Assembly: GCA_014382645.1 (NCBI GenBank)
Contig: JACNJI010000166.1
Location: 1-9,514, forward strand
Direction of reading: 5' to 3'
From: Verrucomicrobiota bacterium
Lineage (GTDB): Bacteria > Verrucomicrobiota > Verrucomicrobiia > Opitutales > Seribacteraceae
Length of the DNA stretch: 9,514 nt
Notes under the pieces: model-generated
Told to the model about the DNA's origin: nothing
What the model saw: only the letters and a program-made list of their open reading frames with translations
The model's database searches: none
Shown: piece after piece, positions 1 through 7,012 of the stretch
How the letters are laid out: each line of letters begins with the position of its first letter
How positions within the stretch are numbered: the stretch's first letter is position 1
Translations under genes and position numbers: made by a program

Positions 1-42
1 AAATGGGAGAACGGTCAAGGTGAGACGCAGGGGGGCGAACAC
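1..42 (-). CDS. Possible 5' end of a ResB-like cytochrome c biogenesis gene (partial, runs off the edge)
   Basis: After the lipoprotein stop at 60-58, a GTG at 42-40 opens a frame that stays open to the window edge (14 codons, reading MFAPLRLTLTVLPF). The basic residue followed by a hydrophobic stretch looks like the start of a first membrane segment. It resembles the short 'SLRLT..LL' lead-in of ResB/Ccs1 proteins of the system II cytochrome c maturation pathway. This rests on very few residues. There is no Shine-Dalgarno sequence before the GTG, and the frame is simply the continuation of the lipoprotein frame past its stop. It could equally be non-coding. Confidence 0.25.
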   Translation of the reverse strand, partial: MFAPLRLTLTVLPF

Positions 43-57
43 GATGTTGTCGGGGTG

Positions 58-678
58 TTACCGACGGCGTTTCGGCCAGCTTTCTTTTTTGGGACGCGCG
101 TTGGGTTCCTCATCATCGCTGCGTTCGAGGCGATCGGACTGGAGGAGCGAATCGAAATAGGCTTGTTCCTTTGCAGCGAGTCCCGACTCACCTACCATTT
201 TAAAGAACCATGATCGTCCACCTGTTTTCAGAATCGCGGCAACAAGGGTTTGCTCTTTGTTCGACGCTTTTACCAAAGTTGCGGGTTTGCCTGCCACGGT
301 GATGTCACTGACGTAATTGGTTAGCCCGCCTCCGGTTGTTGCGCTCATGCCGATCTGGCCGATCCAACGATTTACGTTCGACAGGATCCCGCCACCGTCT
401 CCGAGCAAGTTGCTGATAGATATGTCCAAGGCGGAACCATTCTCATCTTCTACGGCAAAGCTTCCCACTCGCATCGCTGATTCCTTCCCGGGTTTCCATC
501 CCGAGGGAACCTCCCAAATGGGTTCATTCATCTCTGGATTGTCTTGGATGAGGGAGCTATGCTTCTCCTTGGGGATGGAGTAGCTACTTATTTCCGAGGA
601 ATCGGCACAGGAAGCTATCCACAAGAGAATCATCCCCAAACAGACTGGCAAACACATGCGATATCGTTTCATTGGCAT
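58..678 (-). CDS. Lipoprotein of unknown function
   Basis: I do not recognise a named family. The chosen start (ATG at 678-676) gives 206 residues. A second ATG two codons later (672-670) is equally possible, and the frame stays open up to 732, but the signal peptide fits only the inner starts. The N-terminus is basic (KRYR), then hydrophobic, and ends in a lipobox IASC with the lipidated Cys at residue 24. This predicts export and membrane anchoring. After a low-complexity Ser/Glu stretch comes a compact domain: W-x-V-P-x-G-W near residue 56, then a Gly-rich GDGGGILSNVNRW segment near residues 93-105, then about 80 residues of alternating strands. The last 20 residues are acidic and then strongly basic (ends KRRR). 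The Gly-rich NVNRW motif recalls uncharacterised proteins of Planctomycetes and Verrucomicrobia. The gene follows ychF on the same strand after about 54 bases and may precede a ResB-like gene. AGGA lies 11 bases before the ATG, a weak ribosome binding site at best. Confidence 0.75.
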   Translation of the reverse strand: MPMKRYRMCLPVCLGMILLWIASCADSSEISSYSIPKEKHSSLIQDNPEMNEPIWEVPSGWKPGKESAMRVGSFAVEDENGSALDISISNLLGDGGGILSNVNRWIGQIGMSATTGGGLTNYVSDITVAGKPATLVKASNKEQTLVAAILKTGGRSWFFKMVGESGLAAKEQAYFDSLLQSDRLERSDDEEPNARPKKESWPKRRR

Positions 679-688
679 AATAGTTAAT

Positions 689-716
689 ATCCTATCGAAA
701 GGTTTCCGAGACTCAA
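689..716 (-). promoter_or_regulatory. Tentative promoter for the lipoprotein gene
   Basis: On the minus strand TTGAGT (716-711) and TAGGAT (694-689) are separated by 16 bases. Each matches the sigma-70 consensus at 4 of 6 positions. The start of transcription would fall about 10 bases or less before the ATG at 678. Readthrough from ychF is the alternative. Confidence 0.25.
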
Positions 717-732
717 TTCTGCGCCGAAGCAT

Positions 733-1836
733 TTAAGCGCCGCACTTAAAGAGGGTGACGTCGCCATCGACAAACTGATATTCCTTTCCTTCCAATCGCC
801 ATTTGCCTATCTCTCGGGCGGACTGCATGGAGCCTGCGGCTACCAGATCGTCGTAAGAGACCACCTCTGCTTTGATGAAGGTCCTCTCGAAATCAGTATG
901 TATGACCCCGGCGCATTGCGGAGCCTTCATGCCTTTTCGAAAGGTCCAGGCTCGGGCTTCCTTTTCCCCTGCGGTCAGAAACGACGCCAAGCCCAGTAAG
1001 TCGTAGGTGGCTTGGATTAGCCCCGAGACACCTGAATCGCTTACACCCATCGATTCCAGATATTCGGCGACCTCACTGTTTTCCAGTTCGGTAAGTTCTT
1101 CTTCCATCTTCGCCGAAATCACGCACGACCCGGCGTCTTGTTGGCTGGCGGCCCATTCGCGAAGCTTGGACACGTTTGGGTTGCCGCTCGGATCGGCGAC
1201 GTCTTCCTCCTTCACGTTGCAGGCATACAGCATGGGCTTGGCCGTAAGTAGGCAAAATGACTTAAGTCTCGCCACATCGTCATCATCCATGGGCAGGAGG
1301 TTTGCCGGTTTCCCTTCGTCCAGATGTGGGGCGAGACGTTCCATAAGGGCCACGCTTAGAGCGGCGTCCTTGTCTTTGCCGCGAGCCTTTTTGATGATTT
1401 TGTGATGCTGGCTTTCGACAGACTCAGCATCCGCAAGAACAAGTTCCGTCATTATGACCTCGGCATCCCGAAGGGGATCGACTCCCCCCATATTGTGGAT
1501 CACGTCTTCGTCCTCAAAACAGCGAACGACATGCACAATGGCATCCACTTCACGAACGTTTGCGAGGAATTTGTTTCCCAGACCTTCTCCCTTGCTGGCG
1601 CCCTCCACTAGGCCCGCAATGTCCACCATTTCAATGGCTGCGGGAATAATGGTATCGGTACCAACTAGTTCGGCCAACGGAGCCAGCCGTTCGTCGGGCA
1701 CTTGGACTACTCCAATGTTCGGATCGATCGTACAAAAGGGGTAATTCGCTGCCTCCGCTTTCCGACTTTTGGTCAAAGCGTTAAAAAGGGTACTTTTGCC
1801 GACATTGGGTAAACCTACTATTCCAGCTCGTAGCAT
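733..1836 (-). CDS. ychF: Redox-regulated ATPase/GTPase YchF (Obg/OLA1 family)
   Basis: YchF is a cytoplasmic ribosome-associated P-loop NTPase of the Obg-like family, which prefers ATP over GTP and is linked to translation and stress response. The ATG at 1836-1834 gives 367 residues, the usual family length (about 363-368). The frame continues 20 codons upstream, but that extension has no family counterpart and precedes the canonical [16 protein letters not shown] start. Visible motifs: P-loop GLPNVGKST at residues 8-16, switch/G3 [17 protein letters not shown] at 72-88, the diagnostic NxxE motif NVKE at 207-210 (replacing NKxD and explaining ATP preference), SAK at 241-243, and a C-terminal TGS domain from about residue 283 containing [20 protein letters not shown]. 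There is no Shine-Dalgarno sequence before the ATG. The stop (735-733) is followed after about 54 bases by the lipoprotein gene on the same strand. Confidence 0.97.
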   Translation of the reverse strand: MLRAGIVGLPNVGKSTLFNALTKSRKAEAANYPFCTIDPNIGVVQVPDERLAPLAELVGTDTIIPAAIEMVDIAGLVEGASKGEGLGNKFLANVREVDAIVHVVRCFEDEDVIHNMGGVDPLRDAEVIMTELVLADAESVESQHHKIIKKARGKDKDAALSVALMERLAPHLDEGKPANLLPMDDDDVARLKSFCLLTAKPMLYACNVKEEDVADPSGNPNVSKLREWAASQQDAGSCVISAKMEEELTELENSEVAEYLESMGVSDSGVSGLIQATYDLLGLASFLTAGEKEARAWTFRKGMKAPQCAGVIHTDFERTFIKAEVVSYDDLVAAGSMQSAREIGKWRLEGKEYQFVDGDVTLFKCGA

Positions 1837-1854
1837 AATTAGTGAAAAATACAA

Positions 1855-1883
1855 ATGATGCCCGATAGTTCCTGTTTGGTCAA
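1855..1883 (-). promoter_or_regulatory. Likely ychF promoter
   Basis: On the minus strand TTGACC (1883-1878, 5 of 6 to TTGACA) and CATCAT (1860-1855, 4 of 6 to TATAAT) are separated by exactly 17 bases. Transcription would start near 1848, leaving a leader of about 12 bases before the ATG at 1836. That is short, and consistent with the absence of a Shine-Dalgarno sequence. Confidence 0.4.
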
Positions 1884-1914
1884 GAAGGCAAGACATGAAT
1901 CGTAACCTTTCGCG

Positions 1915-1942
1915 TTGACTATAGCTGACTAGTTTTTATTTT
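1915..1942 (+). promoter_or_regulatory. Likely promoter of the tRNA-His gene
   Basis: TTGACT (1915-1920, 5 of 6) and TATTTT (1937-1942, 4 of 6) are separated by 16 bases. Transcription would begin near 1949, about 10 bases before the mature tRNA 5' end. The divergent ychF promoter lies just to the left in the same 122-base gap. Confidence 0.45.
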
Positions 1943-1958
1943 AGAGTGCTTACTTTGT

Positions 1959-2036
1959 GGCGATAGTAGCTCAGTTGGTTAGAGCACCGGCTTGTGGTGC
2001 CGGGGGTCGCCGGTTCGAATCCGGTCTGTCGCCCCA
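1959..2036 (+). tRNA. tRNA-His (anticodon GTG)
   Basis: A full cloverleaf folds by eye. The acceptor stem pairs 1960-1966 with 2026-2032 (one T:G wobble). The D-arm carries GCTC/GAGC. The anticodon stem CCGGC/GCCGG encloses the loop TTGTGGT, giving anticodon GTG. The T-loop is TTCGAAT at 2014-2020. The extra G at 1959 faces C73 at 2033, the G-1:C73 pair that identifies tRNA-His. CCA (2034-2036) is encoded. Open frames through here on either strand are translations of the tRNA, not genes. Confidence 0.98.
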
Positions 2037-2061
2037 GTTCTTTTCTCTGAACATAGTTGTC

Positions 2062-3542
2062 CTGAACCCACGACGTTTCGACCGTTTTCTTGCCTGTGAC
2101 CTTGGTGCCGAGAGTGGTCGCCTGATGCTGGGTACGCTTTCCGGCAAACTTATCGAACTGGAGGAGCTTCACCGCTTTCCACATGTTCCGCTGGAAAGGG
2201 ATGGCTCCCTCCTTTGGAATATCGAAAGCATTTTTGACGAGACTAAAGATAGGCATGGCCATGATTTCTTCTATTTGGGGAGGAAGTCGTTGGAATAAGC
2301 GTGGATTCATGGGGAGTCGATTATGTGCTGCTAGATGCGGATGGGGAATTGATATCTCCAGCCTTTCACTACCGAGACTCCCGTAACAAGGCATCCTCAA
2401 AGGCCGTGCTGAAAAGGCTCGAGTGGAAGGAAATCTACGAGGAGACGGGTCTCCAATTCATCAACTTCAACACTTTGTTCCAGTTGGCTGCGGAAACTCC
2501 CGAGAGGATAACTCGGGCGAGCAAAGTTCTTCCCTTGGCCGATGGATTCAACCACTTGCTCTCAGGGGTGCCCAAGGCGGAGGCCTCTCTCGCGAGCACC
2601 ACCCAGCTTTACGATCCACGCAAGCGGGCGTGGTCCTCCCGTTTGGCTGAGTTGGCAGGTTTAAGGGTAGATCAGTTGCCCGATATCGTGTCGTCGGGCA
2701 CACCCTTGGGGCCCTTGCGCAGGGAGATTGCGGAGAAGACTGGTTTTGGGAACGCGACCGTGGTGGCAGGTCTGTCCCACGACACCGCCGCCGCCGTTGC
2801 CGCTACTCCCGTGGAGGGAGAGGGATGGGCCTTTCTTAGTTCGGGCACGTGGTCGCTAATCGGCATGGAACTGGAGGAGTCCCTCATTAACGAGCAAACG
2901 CGCGAAATGAACTTTACCAACGAGATCGGTTATGGGCACAGCGTGCGGTTCTTGAAAAACGTCATTGGGCTTTGGCTTCTGCAGGAATGTCGTCGCCGAT
3001 GGGCTGAGAAGGGGGATGATCTAGGGTACGACGAGCTTTGTCACCTTGCCGGTTTGGCCGAACCTTTTGCCTGTCTCATCGTTCCCGATGATAAACGTTT
3101 TTTTCATCCCGATGACATGCCCGCCGAAATTGCAGGCTTTTGTCGTGAGACAGGTCAACCGGAACCTGCTGATCCGGGAGCTTATGCCCGTTGTTGCTTC
3201 GAGAGCCTAGCCTTGGTGTATCGTCGAAGGGTGGACGAATTGCGAGAACTGACGGGACGAGCTGTCGATCGGGTGCACGTTCTTGGGGGCGGGAGTCGGA
3301 ACGACTTGCTCAATCAATTCACCGCTAACGCCCTAGCTATTCCTGTTGCGGCGGGACCTGCCGAAGCCACCGCCCTCGGGAATGTTGCTGTGCAGGCTAT
3401 CGCTCTTTCTCGCCTGCCGGACCTTGAGACCGCTCGTAGCATCATAGCCGCTTCCTTCCCTCCGCGAATTTTCCTGCCCGAGCAAAAGGAGACTTGGGCT
3501 ACTGCCAACGATCGTTTTTCTCAGCTCTGTCGTACTTCGTAA
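2062..3542 (+). pseudogene. rhaB: Rhamnulokinase-type FGGY sugar kinase, disrupted by two frameshifts and lacking a start codon
   Basis: The intact enzyme would phosphorylate L-rhamnulose (or a related ketose) with ATP in the cytoplasm. Three reading frames must be joined. The first, from about 2062, holds the N-terminal FLACDLGAESGRLMLG motif and HRFPHVP. The second, about 2246-2273, reads KIGMAMISSI. The third, about 2274-3542, carries ISVDSWGVDYVLLD, AFHYRDSRN, LSHDTAAAVAATP (sugar-binding/catalytic Asp region), LSSGTWSLIG, FTNE, RFLKNVIGLWLLQE and VLGGGSRNDLLNQF near the C-terminus, all typical of the rhamnulokinase branch. The breaks coincide with the homopolymers AAA (2245-2247) and TTTGGGG (2274-2280). 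Removing one base at each restores one continuous frame of the expected spacing. No ATG, GTG or TTG exists in frame between the tRNA and the first motif; the 5' boundary given is arbitrary. The large third-frame piece opens with GTG at 2301 but would lack the N-terminal kinase lobe. No other rhamnose genes are adjacent. Either a pseudogene or a gene with sequencing errors. Confidence 0.8.
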
Positions 3543-3596
3543 CGGCTAGTTCATTAGGGGGGTGGTGAATTTCCGAATTGCGCGGATTTCTCAACC

Positions 3597-4451
3597 ATGT
3601 TACCTAAAAAAATGATGAGGCTTGTTTTCTGCTGGTTGTTTGCTTGTTTCGCCGGTTTTCCCACCGTTCAGGCAGGAATTTTCGATAAACAGCCAAAAGC
3701 TCTGGAGACGCTTAACCTTTCCTATGGCAAGCACGAGAGGCAGGTTCTCGACGTGGTACATCTAGAGGGGGCAAAGGATTGTCCCGTAATTCTTTTTTTT
3801 CATGGAGGCAGTTGGCGTTGGGGCAGAAAAGATTACCACCGAACCATCGGGAAACAGTTCGCGAAAGCGGGCGTGGTATTCGCGACTGCCAATTATCGCC
3901 TTTATCCTGAGGTTCGCTTCCCCGCTTTTCCCGAGGACGCCGTTCTTGCCGTTAAGTGGATTCGGGACAATATCGCCAAATACGGTGGCAACCCGAAGAA
4001 GATTTTCCTCATGGGGCATTCGTCGGGTGCTCACAGCATGGCATTGGTGGGTCTCGACGAAACTTATCTTAAGAAGGTGGGCGGAGACTTTTCCTGGATC
4101 AAAGGGGTTATCGCTATGTCCTGCCCTTATTATTTCGATCCATCAAAGGAGTTTCTCTATCGCGACGTCTTTGACGTCGGCAGGGACCACAAGGAATTCA
4201 TGCCCTTGAATCACGTGGACGGCGGGGCCGAACCGCCGATTCTCGTCATGCATGGATTTTTCGATCCCCTTATCGCCGTTGAACGGGCCGAGGCATTCAT
4301 TAAAAAAGTCCGTGCGGTCGGCGGGAAGGTGACGCGTAAGATTTACTCCTCTCACGGGCATTTCTCCCTAGTTCGCCGAACCACCTCGTGGCACATATGG
4401 CCCAAGCCTTTTCTCAAAGACATAGTCGGTTTTGTGCGCGAAAACGAATGA
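3597..4451 (+). CDS. Secreted alpha/beta hydrolase (carboxylesterase/lipase-like, BD-FAE type)
   Basis: A serine ester hydrolase with an export signal; the substrate is unknown, with acetyl or feruloyl esters of polysaccharides as family possibilities. The 284-residue protein begins MLPKKMM, then a hydrophobic segment to about residue 26 with a likely cleavage after VQA, so it should be periplasmic or secreted. M6 or M7 are alternative starts. The oxyanion-hole motif FFHGGSW is at 68-73, the nucleophile elbow GHSSG at 140-144 (Ser142), a candidate acid Asp223 in HGFFDPL, and the candidate His253 or His255 in SSHGHFS. The segment ATANYRLYPEVRFPAFPEDA (97-116) is typical of HSL/BD-FAE esterases. 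It starts 54 bases after the kinase stop on the same strand and may share a transcript with it. There is no Shine-Dalgarno sequence before the ATG. It converges on phnE, with 8 bases between stop codons. Confidence 0.88.
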   Translation: MLPKKMMRLVFCWLFACFAGFPTVQAGIFDKQPKALETLNLSYGKHERQVLDVVHLEGAKDCPVILFFHGGSWRWGRKDYHRTIGKQFAKAGVVFATANYRLYPEVRFPAFPEDAVLAVKWIRDNIAKYGGNPKKIFLMGHSSGAHSMALVGLDETYLKKVGGDFSWIKGVIAMSCPYYFDPSKEFLYRDVFDVGRDHKEFMPLNHVDGGAEPPILVMHGFFDPLIAVERAEAFIKKVRAVGGKVTRKIYSSHGHFSLVRRTTSWHIWPKPFLKDIVGFVRENE

Positions 4452-4481
4452 TTGACGCTTTAGGCGTTGTCGCCCGTCAAT
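4451..4481. terminator. Hairpin between convergent genes, possible bidirectional terminator
   Basis: ATTGACG (4451-4457) pairs with CGTCAAT (4475-4481), and inside it GGCG (4463-4466) pairs with CGCC (4471-4474) around a TTGT tetraloop, leaving a 5-base bulge. It covers the last bases of phnE and the gap to the esterase. There is no convincing U-tract on either side; minus-strand transcripts meet TTTT shortly after the hairpin (4444-4441). Position and fold suggest termination, but the terminator role is an inference. Confidence 0.4.
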
Positions 4482-5275
4482 CTCTGTTTGATCCGTTTGC
4501 GGATACGTTCACCGAGGAAATCCAAGAGGGTCACTATGAAGAGAATGCACAACAGCACTGTGCTGAACTTGTCCCAACTATTGGGTGAGTCGGCATAGAG
4601 TTTAAGGTGGAGTCCGATTCCACCGGCTCCTACGTAGCCAATGATACTTGCCGAGCGCACGTTATACTCCAGCATCCACAGAGAGTGACTCCATATCAAG
4701 GGTTTCACGTTTGGCCAAAGTCCGTATTGAAAGGCTTGCATGCGGCTCGCCCCCATGTCCCGGAGCCCTGATCGCACGCGAATGTCGGCCGCCTCAAAGG
4801 CCTCGCTGTAGAACTTGCCGAGGTAACCGATGCTATAGAACGTTAGGGCGATGACGCCTGCCAATGAGTTGGAACCGACGATAACCACTGCCAGCAAGGC
4901 CCATAGGAGACTGGGAATAGTGCGAATCAGATTAAGGAGCATACGAGTCGCAATCACTAGCCACTTGGGAGCTAAGTTTTGCGCAGCCCCGAGAGAAATA
5001 AGGAGCGAAATACCGATGGCAAAAAAGGTCGAGCAAGCCGCGATTTGGAAAGTTTCCCATAGGCTTGCAAGAGTACGTTCCAGAATTGATAAATCCGGCG
5101 GGAAAAACTTTGATCCGAAACGAGTAATGTTTTCCCAGTAGCTCAAATCTCGGCCGGACCCTTCCATGGCAGGAAGGGAAAAGACTACGGCAAGAAGAAA
5201 CACGAGAAAGGTGAGGTTCACCACGTTCAGGCGATTATACCAAGGAACTAGGTCTTCGCGAGGATCAGAGGGCAT
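4460..5275 (-). CDS. phnE: Phosphonate-type ABC transporter permease PhnE
   Basis: The inner-membrane channel subunit of a phosphonate/phosphite-type importer. It has 271 residues, normal for the family. Membrane segments can be seen at about 20-34, 76-96, 116-134, 138-158, around 192-212 and 239-255. The cytoplasmic coupling loop is EAFEAADIRVRSGLRDMGAS (158-177), the EAA motif that docks on the ATPase, followed by QYGLWP. RTIPSLLWALL (118-128) and IGYVGAGGIG (212-221) are PhnE hallmarks. The ATG at 5275-5273 lies inside the end of phnC (11-base overlap), suggesting translational coupling; no Shine-Dalgarno sequence is visible. It is the last gene of the phnD-phnC-phnE unit. Only one permease gene is present, so a homodimer is expected. 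Confidence 0.93.
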   Translation of the reverse strand: MPSDPREDLVPWYNRLNVVNLTFLVFLLAVVFSLPAMEGSGRDLSYWENITRFGSKFFPPDLSILERTLASLWETFQIAACSTFFAIGISLLISLGAAQNLAPKWLVIATRMLLNLIRTIPSLLWALLAVVIVGSNSLAGVIALTFYSIGYLGKFYSEAFEAADIRVRSGLRDMGASRMQAFQYGLWPNVKPLIWSHSLWMLEYNVRSASIIGYVGAGGIGLHLKLYADSPNSWDKFSTVLLCILFIVTLLDFLGERIRKRIKQRLTGDNA

Positions 5276-5960
5276 GGCGGGACACGGATTGAAGAGTCCA
5301 GTCTTCCGGGCAGTTGGCTGAAAGTTTCAGTTCGCGGTCTGCGAATTGTCCAACTTGCCGAGGGTCGTGCAGGGCCGCGAAAACCGGTCGCCCGTGTTCT
5401 CTTGCCTCTCGTTGGAAAAGATTCAGGGCAGCATCAGCTCGAGCGAAGTCGAGACTAGCTACTGGTTCGTCCGCCAGAAAGAGTGCAGGTTCCTGCAAGA
5501 GTGCTCGGGCAATCGCCACACGTTGCTGTTCTCCTCGGGAGGTTTCTGCAGCCCATTTGTGAGCGAGGTTGGCTATGCCGAGCTCTTGCAACGTATTGAA
5601 GGCATCCGTCCGATCTTGTTCGGGGAACCCCCAAAGCGTTCGAGCAAAGCCATAGCGGTTTAGCCTGCCACAAAGTGTATTTGTGAGGACTGAAGCGCCA
5701 TCGGTCAGTAAGAGATCTTGAAATACAATGCCAATGCCTTTGTTTTTTGGAAAACTACGGACAATTTCTCCCTCAGTTGGTTCCCTTGCGCCCGCGAGAC
5801 AGGAGAGCAGGCTTGATTTTCCGACGCCTGAAGGGCCTGTAAGGGCTAGGAACTCTCCGGAAAGAAGGCTGAAATCAAGATTTCGAAAAAGCCAGCGTCC
5901 GTCCAAACGTAAACCGAGACCACGGGCGGTTAGCAGAGGCAAAACATTGTCTCTTGTCAT
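5265..5960 (-). CDS. phnC: Phosphonate-type ABC transporter ATP-binding protein PhnC
   Basis: The cytoplasmic ATPase that powers the PhnDCE importer. It has 231 residues, slightly short for PhnC. Walker A GPSGVGKS is at 42-49, the Q-loop Gln at 81, Walker B LFLADEP at 160-166 with catalytic Glu165, the D-loop ASLD at 168-171 and the switch His at 198. The stretch NTLCGRL with WGFPEQDRTDA further on (about 94-120) and ADEPVASLD are PhnC-specific features. Odd: the signature motif is TSRGEQ (140-145) rather than LSGGQ, so the second conserved Gly is kept but the first positions have changed. The downstream QQRVAIARAL is intact. The gap to phnD is 26 bases; the end overlaps phnE. No Shine-Dalgarno sequence precedes the ATG. 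Confidence 0.93.
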   Translation of the reverse strand: MTRDNVLPLLTARGLGLRLDGRWLFRNLDFSLLSGEFLALTGPSGVGKSSLLSCLAGAREPTEGEIVRSFPKNKGIGIVFQDLLLTDGASVLTNTLCGRLNRYGFARTLWGFPEQDRTDAFNTLQELGIANLAHKWAAETSRGEQQRVAIARALLQEPALFLADEPVASLDFARADAALNLFQREAREHGRPVFAALHDPRQVGQFADRELKLSANCPEDWTLQSVSRHAL

Positions 5961-5986
5961 TAGTCGCGGAAATTATATCCGCTACA

Positions 5987-6928
5987 TTATGGCTTGATAG
6001 TTTTCTGGACCTCTAGTGCTTCTCGGGTGACTTTCAGGTGCTCTTCCGGATCCACGGTGACTAGCTCTCCGTTGAAAACCTTGTCACGCAATTCAGGATT
6101 GTCTTCGTTCATTCCCAGCAGGGTTTGCCGGATGAGGTCGCGATCCGCAGCGGAAAGGCTCAACCGATAGCAAATGGTGTGCGAGGGCACGGGACCCTGC
6201 TCTTGTACGATCTTCAGTTTCGCCTTTTGTTTGTCCGACAAGTACTTGTTGTCTCCCTTGTATACGTAGTCGCTGACGGCTGCCGCCTCTACTTCGCCGC
6301 TCAATACTTTTTCTACGGCGGAGACATAGCCCGTACCGTAGATAGTCTGGGCAAAATAGTCGGTCAGGGCTTTTTGGGGACCAACTAGTCCGCGCTTGGA
6401 GAGATCCCAAGTGGGGATGAGAAAACCAGATGTGCTGCTATGACTAGCGAATGCCACCGGTTTATCTTTTAGGTCTTCGATCGAGCCGTAGTCCTTGTCC
6501 TTTAGGCTAAGCCAGATGCTATTGTAATGGGGATTCCCATTCTTTAAGTGGATGAGCAGAATGGAAGCGGCGGCATCGTCCAAATTCCGTGCGGCATCAG
6601 TTGAACTCAGATAACCAATGTCGAGAGTTCCATTCTTGAAGCTTTCCACAATAGCCGCCGAGCTTGTCGGAATGATTACCTTTACTTGCCTTGCTAATTT
6701 CTCTGACAGGTATTTCTCCAAGGATTCCTTTTCCGCCAGCATTTTCTCCGGATTCTTGTTCGCCTTGAGTGCGATGACGAGTTGCTTGAGGCTCAATCCG
6801 TTGCCTGAGGAGGTGCCGTTGGCATCATTGTCGGCATTATTACCGCCACAGGAGGCGAACAGAAAGGTGCCTGCAGCAAGGCATGCGGATGAAAAAATAG
6901 GGGCAATGCTTTTGTAGGTGATGTTCAT
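5987..6928 (-). CDS. phnD: Phosphonate/phosphite-type ABC transporter substrate-binding lipoprotein PhnD
   Basis: The high-affinity receptor of the importer, anchored in the periplasm. It has 313 residues. The signal peptide ends in LFASC with the lipidated Cys at residue 27 and is followed by a Gly/Asn/Ser linker, as in lipoproteins. The mature part starts with KQLVIALKANKNPEK and has the PhnD/SsuA type II binding-protein layout: DIGYLSSTDA (103-112), the anion-binding loop SSTSGFLIP (164-172), and AAAVSDYVYK (215-224) whose Asp220 is a candidate partner for an amino group in 2-aminoethylphosphonate-like ligands (inference from the E. coli PhnD layout). It is the first gene of the operon, 84 bases after the waaA stop. 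The substrate cannot be settled from the sequence: phosphonate, phosphite and methylphosphonate are all possible. No Shine-Dalgarno sequence precedes the ATG. Confidence 0.92.
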   Translation of the reverse strand: MNITYKSIAPIFSSACLAAGTFLFASCGGNNADNDANGTSSGNGLSLKQLVIALKANKNPEKMLAEKESLEKYLSEKLARQVKVIIPTSSAAIVESFKNGTLDIGYLSSTDAARNLDDAAASILLIHLKNGNPHYNSIWLSLKDKDYGSIEDLKDKPVAFASHSSTSGFLIPTWDLSKRGLVGPQKALTDYFAQTIYGTGYVSAVEKVLSGEVEAAAVSDYVYKGDNKYLSDKQKAKLKIVQEQGPVPSHTICYRLSLSAADRDLIRQTLLGMNEDNPELRDKVFNGELVTVDPEEHLKVTREALEVQKTIKP

Positions 6929-6956
6929 TCGGTTTTAGAGTTGTTGATACTCGGTC

Positions 6957-6985
6957 TCAATAAGGCCTCGGTGCCTCTGCGTCAA
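6957..6985 (-). promoter_or_regulatory. Tentative promoter for phnDCE
   Basis: TTGACG (6985-6980) and TATTGA (6962-6957) lie 17 bases apart on the minus strand in the waaA-phnD gap. The first is 5 of 6 to consensus, the second only 3 of 6. I found no convincing Pho box here, so phosphate control is not supported by the sequence. Readthrough from waaA is possible. Confidence 0.25.
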
Positions 6986-7012
6986 TAGACAAAGCGTCCG
7001 GCCGATTAAATT

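Noticed and set aside
1837..1896. 20-codon N-terminal extension of YchF
   Set aside because: YchF proteins start right before the P-loop strand (MLRAGIVG); the extension has no family match and overlaps the likely ychF promoter.
1957..2298. Open frame on the plus strand starting with GTG at the tRNA 5' end
   Set aside because: It translates the tRNA before entering the kinase N-terminus; the tRNA part cannot be coding. Only the part after the tRNA is used, as the first segment of the broken kinase.
1936..2400. Open frame on the minus strand containing TGFEPATPGTTSRCSNQLSYYR
   Set aside because: This is the reverse-strand translation of the tRNA-His gene, a well-known false protein; the rest overlaps the kinase.
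1959..3542. Integrated element at the tRNA-His 3' end
   Set aside because: I saw no integrase gene and no repeat of the tRNA 3' end downstream; the neighbouring genes are a kinase and an esterase.
4163..4178. Repeated GACGTC palindromes in the esterase gene
   Set aside because: They encode ordinary Asp-Val codons within a well-supported reading frame and have no regulatory context.
5972..5977. Perfect TATAAT on the minus strand between phnD and phnC
   Set aside because: No acceptable -35 sequence lies 16-18 bases upstream, and the gap is only 26 bases inside an evident operon.
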